From assembly GCF_945859705.1 (NCBI RefSeq), contig NC_079136.1, positions 55,070,094 to 55,134,093 on the forward strand: a DNA stretch of 64,000 bases. The letters are read 5' to 3'. A model generated the notes under the pieces. The model saw nothing but the letters and a program-made list of their open reading frames with translations, was not told the DNA's origin and ran no database searches. The DNA comes from Episyrphus balteatus. Its lineage: Eukaryota; Arthropoda; Insecta; Diptera; Syrphidae. This document shows, piece after piece, positions 1-11,827 of the stretch (position 1 is the first letter of the stretch; every line of letters begins with the position of its first letter). The position numbers and the translations under genes are program-made.

Positions 1-361
1 TCCTGGCTGGCCCATCACTGAAATCACTTTTTCGAACTTCCTAAGGTTCAGAGGTCATTTTCGGGGATACGCCATATCAAATTTTGGTGTAAAACTGTGA
101 TTTCATATTCTCCTCCATCAAAGGAACCTAACTGCATCAAAAAATCGTGTACTTCCATTAACTTTGATAAAATTTCTGTTAAATTCGACTGAAATCACTT
201 TTTCGAACTTCCTAGGGTTCAGAGGTCATTTTCGGGGATACGCCATATCAAATTTTGGTGTAAAACTGTGGTTTCATATTCTACTCCATCAAAGGAACCT
301 AACTGCATCAAAAAATCTTGTACTTAAATTGACTTTGATATATAGTGAAATTTCGTCTAGA
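1..361. repeat. two-copy tandem repeat, about 171-bp unit
   Basis: A unit beginning GAAATCACTTTTTCGAACTT starts at 20 and again at 191, a period of 171 bases. The two copies are nearly identical over their first 140 bases, including the segment GGGGATACGCCATATCAAAT, and diverge towards about 361. The short open frame that crosses the second copy is not supported as a gene. The array may extend to the left of the window. Confidence 0.8.
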
Positions 362-2669
362 ATGATCGGGCTAATCAGTACTTAAATCCTTTGACACTTG
401 AACAAAATTCTTAGGTAGTTGTTTTCATGAAAAATAACTATAAATTACCTACAAGAAAAGTTCGATTGACAGAATTTTTAACTCAAACTAGGTTTTAATC
501 CAGCAATATAAAATATAAGACGGGCTTTACAACCCGATTTTTAGATTTTCAATTAAAAAAAAAAACTTCAAACTACATCTGAAATGATAAAAATAGTGTT
601 TTTTTGTGCGAAATTAAAGTTGAAATTTTTGTTAAATTAAAATACCAAATTGAATGAGTTAACTGATGAAAATGAATTGAAAAAGTTCTTTTTTATATTA
701 TTATTCTATTTTTGCTTCACTTTTCCATGTTGCATTCTTGAGTTGGCTTGGATTAAAATTATTTTCAAGATAAGTGATTTCACTAGTTGCTGAAAAATTG
801 GCGCTAATAAAAAAAATATATTTCCTGATTCAGTGTTAACGTTTTAGCTTTAAGAAATTTTTGATCTTATATTTGATTCAGATGAGAATTTTTTTTTTTT
901 GCTTCAGCCATTTTCAGAAAAATATATAGGTACAATTCTCGAACACCTGAGTTAAAATTCGTTAAAAATAAGTTCCAAATAAAAGTCAAAGAAAACCTTG
1001 TAAAGTTAAATCTATAAAAGTGACTAGCCTTCAGTAAGCCTCAACTCAGTTTTGCATTTTATTACAAAGCGATGCGAGGGATTCCTTTTGTTCTTGTCCT
1101 TTTCTTTAAAAAAATCCTTTCTTTGTTTATTACTATAGGCACCAAACTTTATTCTAACATAGACGTTTCTACTATTCAACTGATGCTGCGTCTGTTCTGT
1201 ACCATAACCAGCAATAGAGACAGTGTCTGATACCAGCTTGGTGGACCATATACGAAGGCGAGCCATATGTCGCGTCGTGTCGCCTCTAAAACCAGGTAGC
1301 TTAAATCTGACGCCAATCTGAAGGCGCATCCGTGTGTACACGGAACAATATGCCCTTCAAATAATATTGACTTCATAATCGAGATTTTCTGCAGAAAATA
1401 ACAATACTGGCGAGGATTGAAAACAATGTTGAAATTCAAAAATAAGTTGTAAAATTGGCGAAGGAGGATAACTTCGCTGAGGTTGTCGTCAGTCGTGTAG
1501 CGGAATCTGATTTTTGAGATAAGTTTATGACCATCACGAAGACGAAATCTTATTTTTTTCAGATGTCTGCTGTGTCTGTGGTGTATTCGAAGTTAAACAA
1601 TGGAATTTTATTGCTGTTTGGTGTCGCCAGAAAGACAAGGTGTTTATGCTTTAGTATTCAAAATATATGCTCACAATAAACAGAATAATCATCATAAATT
1701 ATTATCTGTCCACATCACTGACGAAAACATCCTATGGTTGTTTTTGTTTTTTTGCATCTTCAGGGTTTTGAAATTTTGGTGATGACGTAATACATTTACG
1801 ATATTGTTTTAAAAAGATATCTTGCTGCTTTTGAGGGATGTATTTCACTTTTAAAAATAGAAATTTGTTGATTCTAAAAACTTCTTCCAAAAGATAACCT
1901 TTTCTAAATTTATCCATCAATGAAAGCTAAACGGTCTTTTTTCGTTTAAGAAATCCAACAAAAAACTGCACCTAAGTCTAAGTCTTCAAACTACCAACTT
2001 TAAAACAGTAATGTGATTCAAAAGTAAACTTTCTCAAGAGCAACAATTTAACGACTGATTTCAAATTTTCCTTTCAACCTATAAGGACTCCTAATTACTA
2101 ATAGAAATCAAAAGCAATTACAATTGCTGCCTTTTAGTGACATTTCCACTAACCAATAGTTTCATAATCACTTTTAAATATATACGTAATTCATAACCAG
2201 ACATAGTTTTTAGTTCGATTTGTCTAATAGTAAAAGTCTTGTGGTATGTGTCCAAACAGTCCGGAAGTATTTTTGTCATTACGCCGAAATTAGAATCAAC
2301 TCAGGGCATAATTAATTTTGTCGCGATTTTGCAAATGCATTTGAGTCGCGTTTTCGGTCGGATTCAGGTCAGTGGTATACGTATAGACGATGTCAATTTT
2401 GAATAAGAGACAAAAAAATATGTAAACAATTCCAAGGTAATTAAGTTGAAATCTAATGACACTAAAGTTGACTGGTGTCGGAGGTAAGAGTCGCTCAATT
2501 GGTAGTTGGATTTTTAAGTTTTACTTTCATTTAAGTCTTGTTCTTATAAGAAGTTTTGACGAGACGTCCCACTTCTATTAGACAAAAAAAAAATCATGTG
2601 CGCAATTCACACGTGGTAGAAGTGAAACCTTAAAAAATCATTTTTCTTGCAAAAAAAAAAAAATAGAAA
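362..2669. other. AT-rich gene-poor stretch with possible decayed element
   Basis: I see no supported gene here. The stretch is mostly AT-rich with poly-A and poly-T runs. Around 1020-1590 it becomes less AT-rich and carries a 105-codon minus-strand open frame (1341 to 1024) rich in Arg and Lys. That frame has no recognisable domain, no visible splice partners and an overlapping competing frame. A decayed mobile element or a 5' non-coding segment is as likely as a gene. Confidence 0.4.
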
Positions 2670-3235
2670 ATATCTACCTATTTTTATTCTATCACCTTCA
2701 AATCCATGTTTTTTATATGACAACCTAGATAAATTTTATATCATCTAAAAGCTTATTGTCTTAGCTCAAAATATATATATCGATCAAGTCTATGAGACAT
2801 CTACAAAAAGAGCTAGAATTTTTTGAACTCAATCAATTTCCATCAAAAAAAGCGAAAAAACACGTATTTTTATCTTCTCACACTATTAAATCCATTTTTT
2901 TCCCTAACAACTTGTACAAATTTTTACACCATCTGAAAGCTTATTGTCTTAGCTCAAAATATATATATCGATCGGTGTATGAGACATCTACAAAAAGAGC
3001 CAGAATTTTTTAAACTCGATGAAATTTCATCCAAAAAGCAAAAAAAACATTTATTTTTATGTTCTCATGCTATTAATTCAATTTTTTTGTTTGACAACCT
3101 ATAAAAACTTTTATACCATGTGAAAGCTTATTGTTTCACCTTGTATAATGATGTATAAATCTTATTTCAAAGAAATCTACAAGAGAAGTTAGAATTTTTT
3201 AAAGTCAACCATGTCGAATTTCCAGACTGAGCTAC
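2670..3235. repeat. three-copy tandem repeat, about 188-bp unit
   Basis: The segment AAAGCTTATTGTCTTAGCTC recurs near 2749 and 2937, and in diverged form (AAAGCTTATTGTTTCACCTT) near 3124. Each copy is followed by an ATATATCGATC-like stretch and by a block containing GAGACATCTACAAAAAGAGC. Copies 1 and 2 are close and copy 3 is diverged. An open frame (2792-3013) runs through copies 1-2 only because the unit lacks stops in that frame, so it is not called as a gene. Confidence 0.75.
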
Positions 3236-4710
3236 ACTGGTAGCTGGTCATCGCCAACAGATCTCCACAGGTGTTTTGAGGTATTTTTCAATTTTTTCAA
3301 TTTAATATTGCGTAACTTGTAGAGCACGTACCGTTATGTGCAATATATCAAATAAAAGCTTATGTTATTAGCATGCGTATTAAAGTTAAATCAAATATGT
3401 GTGTGCACTAGATCAAAAGATATAACGTGTGTTGGAAAAGAACATCTTCTTACCGTTATCTCCGAATTTTGAATATGAAATTAATTGAAAGTTTGTACAA
3501 TTATAACTTATTTAATTACCTATCTACAGTACAAATTTCATTCATCTATCTATTAAAACAAAAAAGTTATAACAAGTTGAAGTCGTGTCGCGTTTTCGTT
3601 TCATCTTGTTTCAAATCACTACGATACTAAAGAAGTTTTCACTTCAAAAATAGAGCTAATTATAAAATTCGAGACTTAAATTTCAATTACATGTTCTATC
3701 TTTTCAAATTTAAATCCAAGCAGAAACTGAGTACAGATTTACCTTTCAGGAAATTTTTAGTCAATGGTCAACTGATTTAAATTATCTTCTTGCATTTTTG
3801 CATAAAGATCAAATATAAAAATTGCTTATAATTGAGACTATGAGAACAATAGTGGTGTAATCCATAAAATTAAGTTTTGAGCTACGAGAGATTTAAGATA
3901 CAGGTTACAGGGTTTTTTAAAACAACACTTTTTTAGTGCCATCTAGTTTTTAGTGGATCTAGCTGCATAAATCTATTTTTTGTACTAAAAAAATATATTA
4001 GGAGACCCGCATTTTATGAACTCTCAACTCATAGCCTGAATTATACTATACCTACTTACTTAAATGTGTATATTTTTGAAAACTGCTTCATGTTTTTTTA
4101 ACTGTTTGTTATCCGTTTCAACCTAGTAAATAACTATGGTGCTTGTTATAAACATGATACATAATTCCAAATAGTTATTTTTTAATAATTTAAATGTTTA
4201 GGTATAGACAAATGTTCAAAAAAAAAAACTATATCAATTGCTACTATAGCCGCGTTTTGGTGGTAAACCGTATTTTACTGAGTAAACACTTTATGCTATA
4301 AACAAAAACAAACGATTACTTTTGTTTATTATTAATAATTTTATTTTTAAGACTAAAATTAACAGAATGGAAAAGCTTTTTTTCTCAAAAACGGCTCTAA
4401 CGATTTTGATATTAAATGCACGACTTGGTCGAACGTACTTGATCTGGCAGTTAAAAGCACTTTTCAATTATTTTACTTATAAAACATTTTTGTTAAATGA
4501 AATTTTATTTTTGTTTTTTTTTTACTTTTCGGCAAAGTTTAATCAAAAACTTTTGAGCCATTTTCGAGAAGATTGCAATAACTTAAAAAAAATTGTTTGG
4601 GAGGTAGGTTGATTTATAATGAACCATTTGAACAGTTTCAACGAACATTTTTGTGCTAACATGTTTTAGTAGCTTCAATTTAAAAACTAAGAACATATTT
4701 TATACAAATC
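3236..4710. other. AT-rich non-coding DNA with dispersed-repeat remnant
   Basis: No gene is supported. Around 4370-4600 lies a copy of a dispersed repeat containing AACGGCTCTAACGATTTTGA. Related text recurs near 9690, 39520, 57000 and 63430. The 96-codon open frame 4322-4612 is part of this repeat and is Leu/Phe-rich from poly-T codons. Confidence 0.5.
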
Positions 4711-4838
4711 AGGGGTCGAACTACAGCATACGTACGTTAACGTTTTGACTATTGCTCTCTCTATTTAATCAGAAGAAAAAGATAGAGACATAAAGCCTCA
4801 ATACGTTATCGTACATAATATGCCGTAGTTCGATCCCA
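4711..4838. mobile_element. short hairpin MITE (about 128 bp)
   Basis: The ends GGGGTCGAACTACAGCATAC and the reverse complement of ATGCCGTAGTTCGATCCCAG form a terminal inverted repeat, and the interior holds TACGTAC/GTTATCGTAC. It is a miniature non-autonomous element with no coding capacity. A fragment of the same family appears near 39825-39855 (ATATGCCGTGATTCGACG). Confidence 0.55.
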
Positions 4839-5045
4839 GTTTTGCATTTTTTTTAAATATTTAAAATATTTTTTTTGAAAAATAATATTGTTCAAAACGG
4901 ATTAATGAATTTACTTCAAATGTTATTTAAATATGTCAAAAAATAATTTCTTCAAAATCACTTACCATTTTTTTTTTTTAACGGCTCCAATAATTTTAAA
5001 AATGACATTTCAAAAATTATTTTCTAGTAACATATGTATGTAGCT

Positions 5046-6388
5046 TAGACTGGGCCAAAAAAATAAAATATTTTTTTTTTTGAAATTAACTTCGAAAATC
5101 TTGTTCAGGATGATGAAAAAAAAATTTGGTGAAAATTTGAGCCGTTAAAAAAAATTTTAAGAGGTCTATCATCGGTGTTTTTTATTTTTATACATGATAT
5201 GATGTTTTACAACAGAACTGCTAGACGATCAAAGTAAAAAAAATTTCTGTTCATTTTTTCTTATATAAAATTAAATTTCCTACAAAAAAGATCTAAATGA
5301 AAATTTTCGTCAGACGAGCCGTATTCGAGTAATTAAGCTTTTTAAATCGAAGTGTTTTTTCAATTTGCCTGTTTCACTTTGGAATTTTGTGATGAGCAAA
5401 TAAGTGAATAGAAAAATAAAACCTCGACAGATTCTTATAGGAAATTTAATTTTCTACAAAAAAGGTCTTATAGTAATTTTCCCTAAATTGAGTTTTGAAG
5501 AAGTTATTCACGATTTAAATCGAGAAAAAAATTAAAAAATCAATTTTCAATTTCAAAATTTTCTAATTCACTGAAAATTCAATATTTTCAAATTAGCAAG
5601 ATGTTTTCTTGTAGGGAATTAAACGTTCTATAAAAAGTTCCTTGGCAGCAAATTAATTGCTTTAACCGTTTAGAAGATAATCGTATTCAAATCGCAAATG
5701 CATACTTGTCATAAGAAAATTATTGAAATCAGTGGGCATTGGTTTTGATACGAATATCTTCTTAACGGTTAAAGCAATTAATTTGCTGCCAAGGAACTTT
5801 TTATAGAACGTTTAATTTCCTACAAGAAAACATCTTGCTAATTTGAAAATATTGAATTTTCAGTGAATTAGAAAATTTTGAAATTGAAAATTGATTTTTT
5901 AATTTTTTTCTCGATTTAAATCGTGAATAACTTCTTCAAAACTCAATTTAGGGAAAATTACTATAAGACCTTTTTTGTAGAAAATTAAATTTCCTATAAG
6001 AATCTGTCGAGGTTTTATTTTTCTATTCACTTATTTGCTCATCACAAAATTCCAAAGTGAAACAGGCAAATTGAAAAAACACTTCGATTTAAAAAGCTTA
6101 ATTACTCGAATACGGCTCGTCTGACGAAAATTTTCATTTAGATCTTTTTTGTAGGAAATTTAATTTTATATAAGAAAAAATGAACAGAAATTTTTTTTAC
6201 TTTGATCGTCTAGCAGTTCTGTTGTAAAACATCATATCATGTATAAAAATAAAAAACACCGATGATAGACCTCTTAAAATTTTTTTTAACGGCTCAAATT
6301 TTCACCAAATTTTTTTTTCATCATCCTGAACAAGATTTTCGAAGTTAATTTCAAAAAAAAAAATATTTTATTTTTTTGGCCCAGTCTA
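5046..6388. mobile_element. long foldback element, 8-bp target duplication ATGTAGCT
   Basis: Two inverted arms of about 650 bases face each other around a short centre near 5700-5745. The element begins TAGACTGGGCC and ends GGCCCAGTCTA, and is flanked on both sides by ATGTAGCT (5038-5045 and 6389-6396). Arms match closely by eye across their length, for example CGAAAATCTTGTTCAGGATG against its reverse complement near 6320-6340. There is no transposase-like frame. The 8-bp duplication fits hAT-like or P-like transposition; the superfamily is inferred. Confidence 0.85.
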
Positions 6389-6469
6389 ATGTAGCTCATT
6401 TGGAGATTCAAAATATTTAAGAATGTGTTTAAGTTATTTTAAAATTAACTTTTAATGCTTTTTTACATT

Positions 6470-6785
6470 CAGCACTATTGTGAGTTTCACGTGGAATGTT
6501 TTCCGCCCATAATATTTTTGTTCGCCCCTAATTTTAAAAGCTATCATGAGTTTCGCCCCAAGGGAATTTACATTTTCCGCTAAACTAGTTTCTTGTTCGG
6601 CACCAAAATTTAAGTGAGAGAAGAGCTGTCGAATACCTCGCAAGAATACCTTAAAAAAAAGTTGAAGGTAACGGGAGATGTCCGAACCTGAACAACTTTT
6701 CGCCCGGAACTCACAATAGGAGAAAAGTGAAATTCGCAATTTTTCCGGGTGGAATTTTGTTCACCTAAAACTCACAATAGGGCTG
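6470..6785. mobile_element. MITE with CAGC(A/C)CTATTGTGAG ends
   Basis: The left end CAGCACTATTGTGAGTTT at 6470 pairs with the right end AAACTCACAATAGGGCTG ending at 6785. An internal near-copy of the end (AACTCACAATAGGAG) lies near 6708. The 95-codon minus-strand frame inside is not recognisable as a protein, and the element is read as non-coding. Confidence 0.6.
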
Positions 6786-9700
6786 AGTTATTTTTAAATT
6801 AATGATAACAATATAAAATTATTCTTTTATGAAGTTTATAAAAATATATGGCATTCTAAGAAACTTTATGTCATGCGTTTTATTTATATTAGATTAGAAG
6901 TGATAAATTGTGTGCGAAAAAAAAAATATTTTGACAAACGTTGGTAACGTTTGATTTTTACAGTGAGATAATACACTATCTACATTTTACCTTTGCTATT
7001 TTTAACTCAGAGTGCATGTGGCCTGCAGAAAGCAAAATTATTTTAACTCCATATGATTTGTTAGAGCAATTTTGCCTTCAACCGAATCATCGCGATGATG
7101 TGTAGAAGTATGTGTTTTTTGTTTTTAATTTGCGTATAAAATTATTATCTTAGTACCAAGTAGAAGTTGCTAAAAAATGAACTGCAATGAGCAACTTTTA
7201 TTTTGGTTAAGGGTCAAACTGGCCAATCTTAGATTGGTATATCTTAAAACACACATTCATACATTTAAAGAACTATATACAAATATTTGAGACATGTACG
7301 GATTTAATAAAGTACCTTATATGTAGGTATATTTTAAAACTCCGGTATGGTGAATGAAATGACTTTATTGTGCATTTGCATTCCTGATGATTTAACAATA
7401 TGAAACAAAAGCGAACACTTAAACCAAAAATTCTTTTTCTGTTAGATATCTACCGATACTCATGTAGGTAATTTTTATACACAAATATTTCTAACGAAAA
7501 ATAAAATTCAAGTTTTTCTGGATAGAATTTCCGTTGTCAAAAAATACACAGCCCCAGGCTGCTAAAACTTCAACACAAAACCCCACCACAATATATAAAA
7601 AGAACAAGAGAAATACTCCTCTCCCTCTTCTTCCTATTACGAAAGCAAATTCCCACCCAACAGAAGAAGCTTTTATTGTGTTTATAACACCAAACTATCA
7701 CCCACACTGAGGGAATATACACGACTCATTATCGCCTCCAGCAGAATTACCATCATCATCCAGTTTTCTTACTTGACCTTCAACAGCTGTGGCCCCTACC
7801 ACCCGTAGTTCGTCAGTTTCCAATTCGGTAGCACAGTGAACTGACGATATACCTACACAAACCACTCGAAAAACCAAGAAAACTCACAAAAAGGATCTTC
7901 TAATTTCAAAAACAAACAATCTCAAGGATTACGGCTATTAATTGCGAATTAAACCAATTGTTGATGTTTTGCGTGCGCCACCTTAAATACATATATCTTT
8001 TTGTCAAAGGTAATTATCGGTTCTGGTTGACGCAACCACAAAACCTATTAGTGTCAGTGCAAGAGTTCGGCTACAACAAATCTCATTACCACTTTGTTCG
8101 TTTCTCGTATACTCGTACTCCTAGAAGATTGTGAGTCACAAATCATTAAAAACACACTCCTTGTGCCTTGGTATTCTTCTTAGCGCCACCAAGGATATAG
8201 ATACATCAGTCAAACTCTGAAGAATTGTGCATTTTATGGATATGTTGTAATCACCTTTTGTCCATATTCGAAAGGAATCACCAGGGTCATTCGGATATAA
8301 ATACAGAGGTAAGAAAGGTTGTTCTAAGCCAGTCATGTGTCTAGTCATTAGTGTGCGAATACTTGCGAATATAGTTGTTGTCATCTTCGTCAATTGCTGT
8401 TGTTTTTGGGTAACGCTGGTTACCTGTTGCTGTCGGTGGCGCTAGGATGCGCCATATTGACAGGATTAACGCTAAACACACCACACAGCCCGACTGACTA
8501 TTTTCTTAAACAGACAGCCGTCGTTGTGTCGTCAGTGCATACGAAAATATATGAGTATAAAAATATGAAAACTTATACCGCAGTCTCGATATCAGTCAAA
8601 TTTCTATATCTAAAAGTTTTATTAATAGTATCGTTGTCGTCGTCCTTATTATGTCGTGGCTGACATAATTTCTATGTCCCGACTTGCTGTAGAGACGGCG
8701 ACAAGACAAGTCGCGAGATACTTAGTTTATATAGTCTGATTCTCATGGGATTGATTTTTATGGAATAGTTTTGACTGATTGCTTTTGGTGACAGTGGTTT
8801 ATATTGCTAGTTGAAGATGAGTAAAGGAGTGAGACTAATGAGACTTGTGGTTTAGGCTTGAGTCTGACTTTAGTTTATTAGGTTGCAAAAGGGTGTTCAA
8901 GTTCATATTTCATAGAGTCATAGTAATAAACATAAATTTAACAGTAAATTTGAGAGCAAATGGGCTGGATTGAAAAATAAAGAAATAAATTAATAAAAAA
9001 ATGTTTCAGGCCTGAAGGTTAAAAATTAATTACATATTTACATACTGAAAAATTATTAATTATTCGTAATACAGCATTAAGCTGAGTTATAATAGTATAA
9101 TAGTTCCAATTCTTAAGTTGAAACAATAAAATGCGTGCGTTTGAGAAAATTAATAAGCAAACGAAAGAGCTGATTAGCGAACCTGAATTTAAATGAAAAA
9201 GCATACAACTTCTTCTATACAAACTTTTAGGTGCTTTAGAGATCAAAACAATTAGACAATGTTTTTTTTTAGATGCTTGCCTTAAAGAAGACAGACTTTT
9301 TTGAAAACCAAAAAAAGAGTAGGTAAAGTTCAAAGTTAAAATGCTCTTCAAAGGAAAAACACAACTTGCTAAAGTTTATTTCATTTCAACTTTATTATTT
9401 TCAAGAATTTAAAAAAAATATGAGAGCAACCCTTAATAATAATTTTCGAAAATATCTTTTCTTATCAAAAGACGGACCATATGCATAGTAAAACTTGAAT
9501 TTTTGAAGTTATATGCAAGTCTTTTGTTTGTATAAAAGTGAAAATTTCCTTTCTGGCAAAATTTTAAAACCGAGCGAATACATCCAATTATTATGGTAGT
9601 TATAAGTCTTCTTAAATGTTCAACGAGTACGAAAAACTTTTTATAAAAAATAATTTCTGTTAGTGAATAACCATATTTTTTTTTTATCAAAATCGTTAAA

Positions 9701-9834
9701 ACTGTTTTCGAGAAAATTGCAATATAACGCAAATGTTCTAAGCGAGTTATTAAAAACAAAATAAAAAAAAAAATAAAATACATTCAGAATTCCATAAAAA
9801 TCAGCTGTTGATACCAAATTTTAGGAAATTCTAC
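6786..9834. other. gene-poor region with a less AT-rich island at 7500-8700
   Basis: Most of this stretch is AT-rich and featureless. Between about 7500 and 8700 the composition is clearly less AT-rich, with CA-rich text resembling fly 5' untranslated sequence. On the plus strand there is a TCAGTT initiator-like site at 7813-7818 and a possible splice donor (CAAAG then GTAATT) near 8009. TATAAATA-type sites lie near 8296 and 8554. It may be a promoter or non-coding first exon of a gene outside the window, but I find no coding exon to attach it to. Confidence 0.35.
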
Positions 9835-9839
9835 CAATG

Positions 9840-10710
9840 CACAGTGGTTCCGTAGTAGGCCATAGGCCGAAATATCGATGTCAATATAATGACGTCATTT
9901 TTCGTTATGTTTGTTTTAAAAAGCCTATTCTTTAAGATAGCATAACAGACATTTTGAGAAAATAACGGAACTTTTCATATCGACCATGAAAAGTTGTCGA
10001 AAAAAGTCTGATTTCAATGCTTTATTTTTGGTCCCGAATCAACTTAAACTTTTAAGTGTATTTTTCGGTTAAAATTATTTTTAAAGTTTTTTTTTTGTTA
10101 TGGAACTTAAAGTTGAAGGTATGTACTTTATTTAAAGAGTTTACAATTCTATTTTATTTAAAATTTTCAATAAAAAACAGACTAGAAAAGGACAGGTTCA
10201 AATTCCATACTTTTGTTTTTCTTCTCACTTTACCGAAACTTTTAACTATGTTGTCATCAATATAAATACATGATTCATATATATAAATTTTCTCTAGCAT
10301 GTGTAGTTTCTTAAACAATTGAATCTGTCTGCGAATAAGTGCGACGGGCGACGACTGACTCTTTCACACTCATTGTTTCAATTTTACCCATATTTCTCAT
10401 ATTTAAAACTTTTTCAAAAATTTTTTTTTTTTTTTTTTAGTTTTTATGTTTTCCTTAGGTTTTTGCACATATTTTTATAAAAATATATGATATTAAGCAA
10501 GCTTTAAATCTGAAATGTAACATAAAAATTATGACTGAAATTGAAAAAAAAACCAAATAATTAATTTTAAAAAATAACTTATCATTTGTTTGTATGTAAA
10601 AAAAAAATATATTCTCAAAAATATATTCTCACACATATTCAAGTAAATTTTGTTGCTATCCTAACCATAATCCCCTATGGCCGCCCTTCTTAGAAACCGG
10701 TACCACTGTG
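9840..10710. mobile_element. CACAGTG-ended element with 5-bp duplication (Transib-like)
   Basis: The element starts CACAGTGGTTCCG at 9840 and ends with the inverse ACCACTGTG at 10710. It is flanked by CAATG on each side (9835-9839 and 10711-10715). Near the ends, GGCCATAGGCCG and CCTATGGCCGCC also pair. Termini of the form CACWRTG with 5-bp target duplications are the known hallmark of Transib elements, the family related to the RAG recombinase. The length of 871 bases and the absence of a long frame make it non-autonomous. The class is inferred from the termini alone. Confidence 0.6.
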
Positions 10711-10929
10711 CAATGGTTAAGTCAGTGAAAATATGTACAAGTGAATGCATAGAGCACAGACGGATGGCATGACGAAAAACAATTTTTATTTTCATTTCAT
10801 CATCATTGTATTGTTGATTTTAATACTTGGGATAAAGGAGATATGGAGGAAAATCCAACATCGACTAAAACAAGACATATTATTTAAACGACATCATTCG
10901 TAGATAACTCTTACTATCTTTTGAATATA

Positions 10930-11529
10930 CAGTGGTGGAAAAATAATTAGAAACACGCTCTTTTTTTTCAAAATGTTTGTATGTTCTTAATATGAATAAA
11001 AAATATTAGAAATATTTTTTAACAGAGGTATTTGAAGAGCTTGATGTTTTATAAGGATCTCCTCTTTATTGCACCTTCTTTTTCTAAAATATAAGGGGTT
11101 GGTGTGTCAGGAATATTGTTAATAACGTTTTATTATTTTTTTGGAACATGTGGCATTTTTCGAGGACTGCAACCACATTAACCAACTAATAGAAATTAGT
11201 TGGTGATAGTCCTTTTTATTAATTGTACGTTTAATTAATTGACCAAGTTTGGCAAATGTAAATACTAAAAATCAAAAACAGGATATTTCTTAGTAATTTT
11301 TCCTCAGTGTTTCTAATTATATTTCCACACAAAATTGGACTATATTTTAGATTTTTTGCAATATTTTTCTTTTGTTGGATAAATTCTAAAATTTTTTTCC
11401 TAAAATGTTACAAGGATTGTATCATCACTCATGTTTGCTAAAAATTTGTTAAATATTTTGTATTTATAGTAAGAAAAAATAACATTTTGTAAACAAATAA
11501 GAACGTTTCTAATTATTTTGCCACCACTG
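10930..11529. mobile_element. 600-bp Tc1/mariner-type non-autonomous element
   Basis: The left end CAGTGGTGGAAAAATAATTA (10930) pairs with the right end TAATTATTTTGCCACCACTG (ending 11529), about 28 bases each with few mismatches. TA dinucleotides flank both ends (10928-10929 and 11530-11531), the target site used by Tc1/mariner elements. No transposase frame remains. Confidence 0.8.
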
Positions 11530-11583
11530 TAACATTAATATTGGCCAATCTCCTTTATACAAAAAAAATCGCAGTGAACAATA

Positions 11584-11827
11584 TACAGGGTGTCCGGTGA
11601 AGAATGGATAAGCCTGAAGTGGCTTATAGCTTTACTAATGACTGTTCTAAAACCAAATAGAAAAAGTTTCTAACGCAAACAGTTTATAAAATTTTCGTTT
11701 TTTTTTCGTTCAGTGTATTTTAAATTTCATCATCTAAGGTTTTCGTTCACCACAACGACAAATGAATGAATTTTATAAATTTATTTTTTTTTATAATTTT
11801 CTACAATAAAATTGACTCATTAAATAA
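11584..11827. mobile_element. fragment of a CAGGGTGTCC-ended element
   Basis: TATACAGGGTGTCCGGTGAA at 11584 looks like one end of a DNA element whose ends share the first ten bases (CAGGGTGTCC) with the complete element at 40350-41880. No matching second end is visible before the large foldback element that begins at 11828, so this copy is partial or was interrupted. Confidence 0.4.

Noticed and set aside
1024..1439. 105- and 87-codon minus-strand frames
   Set aside because: They overlap each other in different frames, show no domain and have no visible promoter, splice or poly(A) context. At most they are a decayed element.
8394..8663. 89-codon plus-strand frame beginning LLFLGNAGYLLLSVALGCAI
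   Set aside because: The hydrophobic start looks like a signal peptide, but the remainder is not protein-like. The start is not an ATG in good context and no homologous motif is recognised.
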